DNA of 64,000 nucleotides from Notospermus geniculatus (Eukaryota > Nemertea > Pilidiophora > Heteronemertea > Lineidae). Under the pieces are notes generated by a model, which was not told the origin of the DNA, did no database searches, and saw only the letters and a list, made by a program, of their open reading frames with translations. Within the stretch, counting starts at the first letter, position 1, and every line of letters starts with the position of its first letter. The position numbers and the translations under genes were made by a program. The stretch lies in NCBI GenBank assembly GCA_002633025.1, contig NMRB01000376.1, positions 71,571 through 135,570 on the forward strand, written 5' to 3'. Positions 21,414 through 33,833 of this stretch are shown one piece after another.

Positions 21414-23170
21414 GCCTTAGGGAAGGATGAAGGATGAAGCGATTTCAAAGCGAAGGCACGATTTCAAAGAAACCAAGTCAACCAATGGTGACAAAACTTC
21501 ATCAGCGAACCGTCTTATGAACTTTTAATGGAAGCAGAATCCGCGTTAGAAATTCTTCTCAGAGGCGTAAAGAAATATGGCAGTAGACAGCTGATGAAGA
21601 GCTGTTGTACAATGTACTTGAAAGCTATGTAAAAACCTGACGAATGTATCTGGCATGGCTGACAGATCTCAAGTGCATCAGCCATAAAGCCAAACTTGAC
21701 CCTAGGTGGCGGTATCTGAGAATATCACCACTAGTATCGACGCTAGGTAGTGCTAGGTAGTGAAAAGTAGTGCGCGCGCGGAGCGAACAGTAGAGATCCT
21801 TCTATTTGTAAAGCGGTTACCCATCACGTCGTGTTCTACGCACAATATAGATCGTTGAAATAGGTTTATAAAGGTATAGAGTGATATAAACATCGGTGGA
21901 GTAGATATAAAGTAATAATAAAGTTATTCTGCTTCATTTTCGACAAGATATATACTGTTTTCTGCAAATACATGTAATACCATTTTGAAAAAGAAGTTCG
22001 CGTCACGTGATAGACCAGCCCACCGACGATGACGTCAACATTTTCAAGATGGCGATCTAGCGTCAATGGCAGTGTTAAAATTTTCGTCCAAGTATCAAAA
22101 ATTTCAACGCTGCTTGGAGTATGCCATAAAGCATCGTCACAGTAAGATAAAGAGAATGGACATCTGCACTGTGATTGGATGAATCGGAAAAAGATGCCCG
22201 GATATTGGGGCTTATTACGAGGCAAGCCTCCAAAGACAAATCAAGACTCGTGGCTTTTTGGCTAATGACTCTATAACTTCATTCCGCTTTCGGAACCAAA
22301 GAGCCAGAAGAACAGTCAGCCGGCGAAGGAGTCATTTCACAGCCTATCAAAGATCCCGGTAATCATATCAGCGCAAGCCATTAGGATTAGAAAATTGCCT
22401 CACAGTTGTAATATTTTGTACGTGACAACTGCCTCTGGGCAGTTCTTAAAATCGCTCGGATAATTTTCCCTTCAACTTGCTGTTATTACATTTCAATTCC
22501 AGACAGGGTTGGACACGAAGTCCAGTGCATTCCTCGCGACCATTGCACACAGGCAAAATAAACTGGAAATGGAGTCGGCCGTTTAATTATTTTTCAAACG
22601 CATTTCAAAAATTAATTTACGATGCAGACCTGCACCTCATCGCTTTCAAACAACGGATGTCTGGATATACACGCCTTGAGTCTTATTTCCTACATGTCCT
22701 AATGTATCTAACTACATGTCCTAATGTATCTAACAAGTTGTAAATATTGGGAGAAAAATGTGTTTCTGTTGGCAGACGGTAATTGCTATGAAAAGAAAGG
22801 AAGGCTATGGACCATTTACCAATAAACTGTTTAAACGTACCGGTAGTGTATGATGTACCAGAGAGTTATAACTCCGGTAGGATGATTGACCAATATTTTG
22901 TTTATAAAAACTCAAAGTGTGTGTACCAGTTAATTTCGGTAAAACCGGCCGGTGCTTGGTGCACTTGTCATCCGGTGATTTAATGACAGCTTCCTCAACG
23001 AATGGCAGAGAAAGCCTCAAGTGGTTAGACGAAGTGGAAATCGCTGACAGGCTTTTCAATTTCAAGCACTTCTTCTCCGCAAGGAAATGTTTTAAATATT
23101 ACTATTGCAGAGTGTGTTGGTTAGGACATTAGATGGGCCATTTCAGTACGACTTGGCAGCTTACCGCATT
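21414..23170. other. No recognisable gene
   Basis: A 22-bp direct repeat (CTACATGTCCTAATGTATCT...) occurs twice at 22690-22733. The rest shows short open frames without recognisable motifs. Confidence 0.6.
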
Positions 23171-23376
23171 TTTGGTCCAGAAGCTCACTGTAGACAATGT
23201 ACCAAAGACGGAGTAAAGACGAGTTCGTTCATCATATTCTTCGTTACGCAGGGTCGGGCAGGGTTGTCAACCTGGTGAGGTCAAGGGGCCTACCACTCCG
23301 GCGACTTTTTTGTACCAGTTGTATATACAGTCATGTAGGAGGCATTAAGTTATGTCCACCCTAAATAAAGGTACTG

Positions 23377-23641
23377 CCACACTGAAGTACTTCTCAAAAA
23401 GTCCTGCCCTGTCCTAAAAAAATCATAAAACGGGCTAGAACGTGTAACGTTGGCCAAATAATGTCTCAATGTCTCGAAGTGCTGGAGCACCCTTCCCGTC
23501 CGAGCCGGTCCATGAAGTTCGTAAAAAAGACCGTAAAAAGTTGTTGCCACTACATGTACGTCCACTCCGTTCGCACAAAGTTTGATCCCGTTCGGCAACA
23601 TTTTCAAGAACCTACTGAGAACTAGCTCAGTGTGATGGGGG
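23377..23641 (-). mobile_element. CACACTGA MITE family, copy 1
   Basis: Inverted ends CCACACTGAAGTACTTCTCA and TGAGAACTAGCTCAGTGTGA. Reverse orientation relative to copies 3-7. It carries TACATGTA at 23551-23558 where the other copies have TA. Confidence 0.8.
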
Positions 23642-23652
23642 CATAAATGTAC

Positions 23653-23899
23653 TGTCACACCAAAGTAGTTCTCAAAACGTCCTGTCCCGTCCTAAAAAAT
23701 CGTCAAATGGGCTAGAACGTGTAACGTTGACCAAATGATTTCTCAAAGTGGTGGTGCACCCTTCCCGTCCGAGCCCGTAGAAGAAGTTCGTAAAAAGACT
23801 GTACAAAGTTGCCACTAGGTCCACTCCGTTCGCACACAGTTTGAGCCCGTTCGGCAACATTTTAAAGAACGTACTGAGAACAAGTTTGGTGTGATGGGG
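23653..23899 (-). mobile_element. CACACTGA MITE family, copy 2
   Basis: Same orientation as copy 1 and about 11 bases away from it. Ends TGTCACACCAAAGTAGTTCT and GTTTGGTGTGATGGGG. More diverged in the middle. Confidence 0.8.
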
Positions 23900-24514
23900 T
23901 ATAAAAACAAAGACGCGGTCGGTAGACCGTTCTCCCTGACTATATATCTTCTGTACATTGTCCACAATGAAGTTGACCTTACAACCGTTCAGACGTTAAT
24001 CGTAATCGAAGACGTGATCTCCCGTTCCCAAGCAGCTTCTTCACTACTCTGGTGGCGTTGGCTTCTGCATGTAAATAAAATTTCGATATTCTTGACGGTA
24101 ATGCTGTGAATAATGTTAACGTTAGTGTTAGCTAAGCCCGACGATCTCTTAAACAATCCGTTATCAGACTCGTAAATTTACGAAGACAACGGTATTAGCT
24201 ATTATCCTATCAGAAAATATAGGATCGAAGCAGAATCCGGTAAACCCTGATACTGACTGCGGGATTACGATGCCTCTCTGTAATCGGATCGGAAGATTGC
24301 CATGCGAAGTCGTAACGTCTGACGTAACATTCCAACGACGAAATCTGCAAAGAAGTCGCGAATTTATTTTGAACACGCCGTGCAACTTGTGTGCACTGTA
24401 CCTCCAGTTACATGTACATGTAATGTACTACATAGTATGACACCCCCCAACCAGCCGGCCTTCCTTTATATTCTGGCCTTGTGTTGGCGCGTTGGCCTCC
24501 GAGCTAGAGGTTAA

Positions 24515-24757
24515 GGGCCTGTCACACTGAAGTAGTTCTCATTACGTTCTTGAAAATTTTGCCGAACGGACTCAAAATGTCTGCGAACGGAGTGGACGTA
24601 GTGACAACTTTTTACAGTCTTTTTACGAACTTCATGGACGGGAAGGCTGCTCGACAACATCGAGGCATTATTTTGCCAAGGGTAACGTTCTAGCCCGTTT
24701 TACGATTGTTTTAGGACGGGGCAGGACGTTTTGAGAACTACTTCAGTGTGACAAGCC
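24515..24757 (+). mobile_element. CACACTGA MITE family, copy 3
   Basis: Ends GGGCCTGTCACACTGAAGTA and TACTTCAGTGTGACAAGCC. First of a forward-oriented pair; three bases of TTTATA-type text separate it from copy 4. Confidence 0.85.
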
Positions 24758-24760
24758 ATT

Positions 24761-25011
24761 TATACCCCCATCACACTGAGCTAGTTCTCAGTACGTTCTT
24801 GAAAATTTTGCCGAACGGGCTCAAACTGTGTGCGAACGGAGTGGACGTAGTGGCAACGTTTTACAGTCTTTTTACGAACTTCGTGGATGGGAAGGGTGCT
24901 CCAGTACATCGAAGCATTATTTGGCCAAGGGTACACGTTCTAGCCCGTTTTACGATTTTTTTAGGACGGGGCGGGACGTTTTGAGAACGACTTCAGTGTG
25001 ATGGGGGTATA
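24761..25011 (+). mobile_element. CACACTGA MITE family, copy 4
   Basis: Starts TATACCCCCATCACACTGAG and ends CTTCAGTGTGATGGGGGTAT, a complete element of about 250 bases. Copy 7 is nearly identical. The open frame at 24748-24984 is only this repeat read through. Confidence 0.85.
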
Positions 25012-25019
25012 AAGCACAG

Positions 25020-25284
25020 ACTGAGCTAGTTCTCAGTAGGTTCTTGAGAATGTTGCCGAACTTGCTCAAACTGTGTGCGAACGGAGTGGACGTAGCGGCA
25101 ACGTTTTACAGTCTTTTAATAAGAACTTAATGGACGGGCTTGGACAGGAAGGGTGCGCCAGCACTTCGAAACATTTGGCCAACATTACACGTACTATAGT
25201 ACTATAGTACTATAGCCCGTTTTACGATTTGTTTAGGACGGGACAGGACGTTTTGAGAACTATACTTTAGTGTGACAGGCCCTT
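25020..25284 (+). mobile_element. CACACTGA MITE family, copy 5, truncated left end
   Basis: Begins directly at CTGAGCTAGTTCTCAGTAGG without the CCCCATCACA end and finishes GTGTGACAGGCCCT. It contains a small triplicated ACTATAGT tract at about 25193-25213. Confidence 0.75.
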
Positions 25285-25827
25285 TAGACTGGTGACCGGC
25301 GCGTAAAATACATCGTGCAAGCAACATGCTCTTCCACAAAATGTGGACATCTTCGGTTGAATCACAACAAATCTGGTCTCATTTCCTCTCTATGAATCTG
25401 TACGTGGAGTACACGACTGTCAAACAAATTGGATTATCTGGGCGGTAAGACTTCCGGTACTGCACCGTGGACAAGACACCCAGTAGGTGGTCACTGTTCA
25501 CCTTTTATTTCCCCTCATCTCCTATCCCTGCAAGAGGCAATTGGCACGGGATATGACCAATTAAGATCAGTCTCGACGGGTAGAACCAATCGACAACCTG
25601 TCGTCGTCAGCCCCGGACAAGACGTACCCTTTTCCTAATCCGATTCCCGTACACCTGACGGGAGAGGTAAAATAATATGTCGTACAATGATATCTTGTTC
25701 CTTCGGCAAGTTTGAGGACTGGATTACGAATAACATTCTTTAAGGCGCTGTTTCTCGTGTAAGTTTGCTCTCTCTGTGGGCAACTCAGCCACAGGAAACT
25801 CCCGACAGTCGTTTTTGTCATTGGTAA
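25285..25827. other. Spacer between MITE clusters
   Basis: About 540 bases without a recognisable gene or repeat. The open frame 25567-25839 (minus) shows no motif I know. Confidence 0.55.
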
Positions 25828-26076
25828 TACCCCAATCACACTGAGCTAGTTCTCAGTACGTTCTTGAAAATTTTGCCGAACGGGCTCGAACTGTTTGCGA
25901 ACGGTTTGGATGTAGTGACAACTTTTTACAGTCTTTTTACGAACTTCATGGACGGGAAGGGTGCTCCAGAACATCGAGGCATTGATTTTGCCATGGGTTA
26001 CACGTTCTAGCCCGTTTGACGATTCTTTTAGGACGGGGCAGGACGTTTTGAGAACTACTTCAGTGTGACAGGCCCT
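25828..26076 (+). mobile_element. CACACTGA MITE family, copy 6
   Basis: Starts TACCCCAATCACACTGAGCT and ends TACTTCAGTGTGACAGGCCC. Forward orientation and contiguous with copy 7. Confidence 0.85.
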
Positions 26077-26325
26077 TATACCCCCATCACACTGAGCTAG
26101 TTCTCAGTACGTTCTTGAAAATTTTGCCGAACGGGCTCAAACTGTGTGCGAACGGAGTGGACGTAGTGGCAACGTTTTACAGTCTTTTTACGAACTTCGT
26201 GGATGGGAAGGGTGCTCCAGTACATCGAAGCATTATTTGGCCAAGGGTACACGTTCTAGCCCGTTTTACGATTTTTTTAGGACGGGGCAGGACGTTTTGA
26301 GAACGACTTCAGTGTGATGGGGGTA
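26077..26325 (+). mobile_element. CACACTGA MITE family, copy 7
   Basis: Starts TATACCCCCATCACACTGAG and ends TTCAGTGTGATGGGGGTA. Nearly identical to copy 4, as if the pair 3+4 and the pair 6+7 are copies of one dimer. Confidence 0.85.
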
Positions 26326-28701
26326 AGGCGTAAGCCGTAAGTAAATCAACAATGGTGAAACGCCATTGACAGCAAACCTGCGCGAGGAAACTCTCACGGA
26401 CGCGTGGTGGAGCATCGTTAACATGACAGTTCATCGCACCATGCAGGGCCGGATCCAGGACTGACAGAAAGGGGGACGTACATGTAGCTCGACGGAGGTG
26501 GTGCGCACCGAAAGCGCGAAGCCCAAACAATAGTTCATCGCACCATGTTTGGGAGTACGCCAATTGCCATCATCAACCCAAGGCCGATATAACATCAAAC
26601 CAATTTTGATTCAACACCGTGTCAATGGTGTTGCTGGAGGACTGTACATCGGTAGAGCTTTTTATTGGTATTGCTGAGAAAAAGCAATAATGGTTTTTTT
26701 GGACGCAAGGTTGTCCCAACACAATTATGTGACTCGGCACCGTGCTCCCTTGACTACAATTACTATCAGGGGCCACTTCTCCTCTTGTTTGCTTAATTAC
26801 AGAAGCCAGTGCTTCCACTCAGGTTCCGAAGAAAAAATCTGCCGGTCAGGCTCGATTTATCATCCACGCGTCTAATCACTAACGGGTTTACTGCGAGTCC
26901 TCACGGTTGTCGAACGCCGAGTACCTTAAGGCCATGCTCTTCTGAGAATGAGAACTAATGCAACTGATACTTTTCTATCTTGAATTGAGAAACTGTTGTG
27001 TACAGCATTTTAATTTTACTTCACCATACGTGATCTGATCTTAAAGTTTAATTTCAGAATGCAAATGTTACGGAAACCGAAGAATAAAGAAGTCGAAACA
27101 GCAGTGGTTTCGAGAAAAACGTCCCCTCCACGTTCGCCAATGTTACAAAAATCGCCTTAGAGTTAAGAATGTGGGTGATTGCCTGTAACAACGTTTAGTG
27201 CCGCGACCAGGATATAAACCAGTTTATCACGCCGACAGAATCCAACAAGACATTGTCCGTACATCCGCTTCAATCAGCTGATCATCTGGTGGAAATGACG
27301 AAATTCATTTGGAATAGAATGGATTTCTAAACGAATGGCGAAATTCTGTTCTTCGATTTGTCATTCACGAATTGCAAAATTTAATCAGGTTGAAAGCGAT
27401 CAAGGTCAGTAGGGATGGAACACCCGCGAAAGTAGAACTTCCGGAAATGCCTATTTTGATGAGAACAATTGATAAATTGACCTAATTAATTATTGGATGA
27501 ATATGCGTTCAAATGTTCAAGCTGATAGCATGACCTTGACAATTATCAGCAAGGTTCAAACTCAAAGTTGTGGCTGTCCTTGAGCGGGAGTTGTCATGCC
27601 AGCAATTGAGTAATAGGGTCACAAATGTCATCCATCAGGTTTTACCAGCGTGGGTTTGGATCCCATCTCGGCGTCACAGTGTATGACCATAGGAGCAGGA
27701 GGGCAGAGGGGAGGGAACCCCCCCCCCCTCAATTTTTGGCGCCTGACAAAATTCAAAGTGCAGAATTTGCATCTCAGATTTCCCAAGTAATTTTTTTGGA
27801 AGAAAAGCCCCGATCCCCCGCGCTAGGAATTATCGCCTTCGACTCTTGCAGGTTTGCAAAATTTGTAAAAAAAGTTTTCTTTAGTCATGTTAACATTCTG
27901 GTTGAGGCATGACATCACCCAGACTGCAAACTTTCCTAACCAGAGCCCTCCCCCCCTCATCCTCTCGCAGTACAGAAGTACACCTTTGCTGCTCAATGCC
28001 TAACCCCCTCAACCTTCCGAACCTTCCTACGACCTTGGTGCTTGGTGCACGAGGGCCGATGACGAACAGGAAAAGGAGGAAACGAAGGATTTAATAACGG
28101 TGACCAACTTTATCTATCCGTGTTCTTCCGAGCCATGTTGGGAAAAAGCTCCTTGCTGGATCGGCCGCAACGTCACGTATGCTATAAGAAAGATGTTCAG
28201 TCATAATCCATCAAAGCTCTTACACCATCGTCTACTGGTGGACAAAGCCGAAGTAATCAGATGATGATTGCTATCAAAGAGCTCGTTAGCGGGACAGCGG
28301 TGCCAATTACCGTAAAAACGCCACACCACTTGGTCGAAAAGAGGAAGACGTTTTTACCTGACACTCAAGGATGTTTTACACTTTGAGGTGTTCGGTGAAT
28401 ACTGATAGCGGTTGATTATGACTGACTCCGCGGTTCTGAGATATCATGTGGTGATTTTTGGCTGGTTACCACCGCCGCGATAATGATGCGGAGTGTGGTA
28501 GGTGTCGGTTGCAGACAGGGGTTTTTATTCGGCGACAGAAGGACGATTCGCCATGATTTCGTCTGAGACTAAAAGCTTGAAATTTTCATCTACGCCTACA
28601 TCTAAATGCCAAGAGTATAGTCACATCTGCAGTACCTAAGAACTTGCGAAGTGGCAGTGCATTGCACTTTTGCATTAGAGGTTGGTTTAACATCATCTTA
28701 A

Positions 28702-28950
28702 AGATAATGTATCATGACTTCATTGTTTACATTCAATGTTTGTAAACATGGATGTTTACATTATGTTATTTTGGACTTTTTTGCACATGCCAACCCCTCA
28801 AATTGAATATTTTTGGTACCAAAAGAATTTCGAGAGGGGCATGCCACCAACAAATTAGTCATAAGACAAAGGAAGACTGGACACAAACAAACAAAATGTA
28901 AATAAACAATGATTTTCGTGGCCCGCGAAAATACCCGTGATACATTATCT
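28702..28950. mobile_element. piggyBac-type MITE (TTAA flanks), unit 1
   Basis: Terminal inverted repeat AGATAATGTATCA on both ends, flanked by TTAA at 28698-28701 and 28951-28954. Length 249. The core contains GTTTACAT repeats in both directions. No transposase. Confidence 0.75.
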
Positions 28951-29592
28951 TTAAAAGCATAATTGGTGAACTACAAACTTCTCGTTCCACTGCAAATACA
29001 CCTTTTTGCCTTCAACTCAATTATCACCATGGCCGTTCGAAATAAATTAACCTTAAACTGAATCAATTTGCAATGATTTTGCATTGCTTTTTCAATTTTC
29101 AATGCTGCATTTGCGGCTGAAAACCAATTTGATATTTCGTTGCCTTAATAATTCTGAATAATAGGATCGACAACATTTGTCGATAATTCATATTGATTGA
29201 ATTCCGAAGTTCAGAAGGGGGCCCCTATCTACTATTTTCAGTTCATAGTGAATTAGAAAAATTACGAAAAACACTTGATGACACTTTTGAAAAATTGTCA
29301 TCCCATCTAATGTGACATGTTTCAATGATTTAGCATTATTACAAAAATAGGCGTATCGTTTTTCATAATAAATACGATCAGTGCAGCTTCACGCGTGTGA
29401 AAAGCATTGATTTTCCCATTTGTCCGGCGTCATGGTTAAAGCTTGAGATCCGACAATAAAAAATACTTGATGATAATGATCGCAGTAAAAACGTTTTATA
29501 AATTTGACGTGCAATTTAAAAACGGTTTGCCGTTTTTTCCTTCGCATCGTTTCCAGCCTACGACGCCGAACAGACTGGAGTAACAAGTTAAG

Positions 29593-29738
29593 GCTAGGCG
29601 AATATTGACGGCAAATCTCCATGCGGTGGGGGTGTTTTTAAAGTCGACTGACTCAGCTGAATGACGAGTCCAGCAGGGTTGGTTTAGTCAATTTTAGAAA
29701 ACCCCTGCCCTGAGATTTGCCGTAAATGTGCGCCTAGC
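29593..29738. mobile_element. GCTAGGCG foldback family, copy a
   Basis: The left arm GCTAGGCGAATATTGACGGC through GGGGGTGTTTTTAAAGTCGA pairs imperfectly with the right arm ending in GATTTGCCGTAAATGTGCGC and CTAGC. The copy in the duplicate unit is at 33001-33149. A related core (GCGGTAGGGGTGTT, AAAGTTGACTGACCC) forms the palindrome at 40153-40240. Confidence 0.65.
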
Positions 29739-32108
29739 TTACTGCGTACATGTACGTTGCAAATGTAACATCGGTACACTGAAATCATTTCCTTAAAAAA
29801 ACATTTAATCACAGCATTGAAGCAGTTTGTCATTATCTATTGATGTAGATAATTCATTTCATGTAACAATATCGTACCTCGAGAGAGAATCCGTGAATAT
29901 GATTGGCCGAGACGCGTCACGTGAGCGGTGGACATTTTTCAATGTCTCCCGCTAAGATAAACCCAAGGCCGATATAACATCAAACCAATGTTGGTTCAAC
30001 ACCGTGACAATGGACCGTGTCAATGGTGTTGCTGGAGGACTGTACATCGGTAGAGCTTTTTATTGGTATTGCTGAGAAAAAGCAATAATGGTTTTTTTGG
30101 ACGCAAGGTTGTCCCAACACAATTACACGTGCTCCCTTGACTACAATTACTATCAGGGGCCACTTCTCCGAGTATTTCCTCTTGTTTGCTTAATTACAGA
30201 AGCCAGTGCTTCCACTCAGGTTCCGAAGAAAAAATCTGCCGGTCAGGCTCGATTTCTCATCCACGCGTCTAATCACTAACGGGTTTACTGCGAGTCCTCA
30301 CGGTTGTCGAACGCCGAGTATACCTTAAGGCCATGCTCTTCTGAGAATGAGAACTAATGCAACTGATACTTTTCTATCTTGAATTGAGAAAATCGTGTGT
30401 ACTGCATTTTAATTTCACTTCAGCATACGTGATCTGATCTTAAAATTTAATTTCAGAATGCAAATGTTACGGAAACCGAAGAATAAAGAAGTCGAAACAG
30501 CAGTGGTTTCGAGAAAAACGTCCCCTCCAACAGACGTTCGCCAATGTTACAAAAATCGACTTAGAGTTAAGAATGTGGGTGAATGCCTGTAGTGTAACAA
30601 CGCGACCAGGATACAAAACCAGTTTATCACGCCGACAGAATCCAACAAGGCATTATCCGTACATCCGTTTCAATCAGCTGATCATCTGGTGGAAATGACG
30701 AAATTCATTTGGAATAGAATAGATTTCTAAACGAATGGCGAAATTCTGTTCTTCGATTTGTCATTTACGAATTGCAAAATTTAATCAGGTTGAAAGCGAT
30801 CAAGGTCAGTAGGGATGGAACACCCGCGAAAGTAGAACTTCCGGAAATGCCTATTTTGATGAGAACAATTGATAAATTGACCTAATTAATTATTGGATGA
30901 ATACGCGTTCAAATGTTCAAGCTGATAGCATGACCTTGACAATTATCAGCAAGGTTCAAACTCAAAGTTGTGGCTGTCCTTGAGCGGGAGTTGTCATGCC
31001 AGCAGTTGAGTTAGGGTCTCAAACGTCATCCATTACGTTTTACCAGAGTGGGTTTGGATCCCATCTCGGCGTCACAGTGTACATGATCATAGGAGCAGGA
31101 GGACAAAGGGGAGGGAAATCCCCGCCCCCCCCCAAAAAAAATTTTTTTTGCTCCTGACAAAATTCAAAGTGCAGAATTTGCATCTCAGATTTCCCAATTA
31201 ATTTTTTGGGAAGAAAAGCCCCAGATCCCCGGCCGCGCTAGGGATAGCGCCTTCGACTGTCGCAGGTTAGCAAAATTTGTAAAAAAATTTTCCTATAGTC
31301 ATGTTCACATTCTGGTTAAGGCATGACAGATCATCTGGATTGCAAACGTTTCTAACGAGAGGCTCCCCCTATCTCCCACAGTACAGTAGTGCACCTTCGC
31401 TGCTCAATGCCTAACCCACTCAACTTTAAAAACCTTCGTACGACCCTGGTATACGAGGGTCGATGACGAACAGGAAAAGGACGAAACGAAGGATTTAATA
31501 ACGGTGACTAACTTTATCTATCCGTGTTCTTCCGAGCCATGTTGGGAAAAAGCTCCTTGCTGGATCGGCCGCAACGTCGCCTATGCCGTAAGAAAGATGT
31601 TCAGTCATAATCCATCAAAGCTCTTACACCATCGTCTACTGGTGGACAAAGCCGAAGTAATCAGATGATGATTGCTATCAAAGAGCTCGTTAGCGGGACA
31701 GCGGTACCAATTACCGTAAAAACGCCACACCACTTGGTCGAAAAGAGGAAGACGTTTTTACCTGACACTCAAGGATGTTTTACACTTTGAGGTGTTCGGT
31801 GAATACTGATAGCGGTTGATTATGACTGACTCCGCGGTTCTGAGATATCATGTGGTGGTTTTTGCGCTGGTTACCACCGCCCGCGATAATGATGCGGAGT
31901 GTGGTAGGTGTCGGTTGCAGACAGGGGTTTTTATTCGGCGACAGAAGGACGATTCGCCATGATTTCGTCTGAAACTAAAAGCTTGAAATTTTCATCTATA
32001 GGCCTACATCTAAATGTCAAGAGTATAGTCACATCTGCAATACCTAAGAACTTGCGAAGTGGCAGTGCATTGCACTTTTGCATTACTGGTTGTATTAACA
32101 TCATCTTA

Positions 32109-32358
32109 AAGATAATGTATCATGACTTCATTGTTTACATTCAATGTTTGTAAACATGGATGTTTACATTATGTTATTTTGGACTTTTTTGCACATGCCA
32201 ACCCCTCAAATTGAATATTTTTGGTATCAAAAGAATTTCGAGAGGGGCATGGCACCAACAAAATAGTCATAAGACAAATAAAGACTGGACACAAACAAAC
32301 AAAATGTAAATAAACAATGATTTTCGTGGCCCGCGAAAATACCCGTGATACATTATCT
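32109..32358. mobile_element. piggyBac-type MITE (TTAA flanks), unit 2
   Basis: Same element as 28702-28950 at the equivalent place in the second unit, so it inserted before the duplication. TTAA at 32105-32108 and 32359-32362. Confidence 0.75.
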
Positions 32359-33000
32359 TTAAAAGCATAATTGGTGAACTACAAACCTCTGGTTCCACTG
32401 CAAAAACACCTTTTTGCCTTCAACTCAATTATCACCATGGCCGTTCGAAATAAATTAACCTTAAACTGAATCAATTTGCAATGATTTTGCATTGCTTTTT
32501 CAATTTTCAATGCTGCATTTGCGGCTGAAAACCAATTTGATATTTCGTTGCCTTAATAATTCTGAATAATAGGATCGACAACATTTATCGATAATTCATA
32601 TTGATTGAATTCCGAAGTTCAGAAGGGGGCCCCTATCTACTATTTTCAGTTCATAGTGAATTAGAAAAATTACGAAAAACACTTGATGACACTTTTGAAA
32701 AATTGTCATCCCATCTAATGTGACATGTTTCAATGATTTACCATTGTTACAAAAATAGGCGTATCGTTTTTCATAATAACTACGATCAGCGCAGCTTCAC
32801 GCGTGTGAAAAGCATTGATTTTCCCATTTGTCCGGCGTCATGGTTAAAGCTTCAGATCTGACAATAAAAAATGTTTGATGATAATGATCGCAATAAAAAC
32901 GTTTTATGAATTTGACGTGCAATTTAAAAACGGGTTGCCGTTTTTTTCTTCGCATCGTTCCCAGCCTACGACGCCGAACAGGCTGGAGTAACAAGTTAAG

Positions 33001-33149
33001 GCTAGGCGAATATTGACGGTAAATCTCCATGCGGTGGGGGTGTTTTTAAAGTCGACTGGCTCAGCTGAATGACGACGAGTCCAGCAGCGTTGGGTTAGTC
33101 AAGTTTACAAAACCCCTGCCCTGAGATTTGCCGTAAATGTGCGCCTGGC
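33001..33149. mobile_element. GCTAGGCG foldback family, copy b
   Basis: Duplicate-unit counterpart of 29593-29738, with some arm mismatches of its own. Confidence 0.6.
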
Positions 33150-33286
33150 TTAACACTGCGTACATGTACGTTGCAAATGTAACATCGGTACACTGGAAAT
33201 CATTTCCTAAAAAAAGACATTTAATCACAGCATTGAAGCAGTTTGTCATTATCTATTGATGTAGATAATTCATTTCATGTAACAAT

Positions 33287-33833
33287 GTCACTCAGGTAAC
33301 ATCTGATAACAAAGTGGTCGGAATACTAACGAAGTCAAAATGGATATATATGTAAAATTGATTTATATGGCCATGAATGCGGAAGAAATGTAAGAAAAAT
33401 GAAATACGATATACAATTGAAATCAAGAACGTGGAGGGGGGACTGACTGAAGTCATCTTTCAAAGAACGATGAAAGCTTTCGTGAGCAATCGTTTTCAAA
33501 ATATACCTCGACATTTAGGAACAAACAGTGTCCATCTGTGTCGATATAATTGCTTAAATTGGCACCAGTGGTAAAGACTAAAGCTAAATGAATGTTTTAA
33601 AGACATTCACTCCAACCCTGCAACGTCAGTCATCCTTATAATCATCATTAATCTTTGCAATGTCTTTGCTTCCTTATTTGATGATAGTCAGCTGCTGTGC
33701 AGGGTGAATGGTCGGCTCTGAAACTCCATGCACGTTCAGTGAATAGATTTTGCTAGATCTGGACAATGGTGCTTTATGCCGATGTCAGGGCGAAGTCTGC
33801 GACAATTCATCTTCTGATGCCGTTGTAAATTGG
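33287..33833. other. No recognisable gene
   Basis: Unique spacer of about 550 bases. A 65-residue frame at 33377-33574 has no recognisable motif. Confidence 0.5.

Larger units (their letters stand above)
23200..23985. repeat. Diverged copy of the 34-36 kb repeat, interrupted by two MITEs
   Basis: Sequence around 23240-23370 (ACGCAGGGTCGGGCAGGGTTG, TACCACTCCGG, GGAGGCATTAA, GTCCACCCT) and around 23905-23940 (AAAGACGCGGTCGGTAGACC, TTCTCCCTGAC) follows 34050-34240 and 35320-35490 in order. In those copies the two halves are continuous, so the two MITEs in between are insertions. Confidence 0.7.
26575..29870. repeat. 3.3-kb direct duplication, unit 1
   Basis: Runs from the AACCCAAGGCCGATATAACA text to the ATTCATTTCATGTAACAAT text and is repeated at 29960-33286. 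The units are highly similar throughout and differ by point changes and short indels. I find no conserved gene. The longest frames (for example 27625-27912) are broken by indels in the partner unit, which argues against coding. It contains a TTAA-flanked MITE and a foldback. Both units show runs of C and of A near 27720 and 31130. Confidence 0.9.
29960..33286. repeat. 3.3-kb direct duplication, unit 2
   Basis: Partner of 26575-29870. It has a small internal duplication near its start (GACAATGGACCGTGTCAATGG against GTGTCAATGG) and an extra TCCGAGTATT-like insertion at about 30170. No gene is seen. Confidence 0.9.

Noticed and set aside
24484-24515. tRNA-like text TGGCGCGTTGGCCTCCGAGC before the MITE at 24515, also resembling the GPCR upstream block
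   Set aside because: It has an A-box resemblance only. No B box follows at the right distance, and the similarity is too short.
24748-24984. Open frame with relatives at 26115-26300, 23350-23658 and 23672-23965
   Set aside because: All are translations of the ~250-bp CACACTGA MITE, which has TIRs and no transposase motif.
31081-31092. TATG versus TACATG differences (27680 vs 31084; 63824 vs 49242; 2291 vs 4255)
   Set aside because: Two-base CA differences could belong to the hexamer phenomenon, but they are few, and one pair also has a substitution. I kept them out of the main claim.
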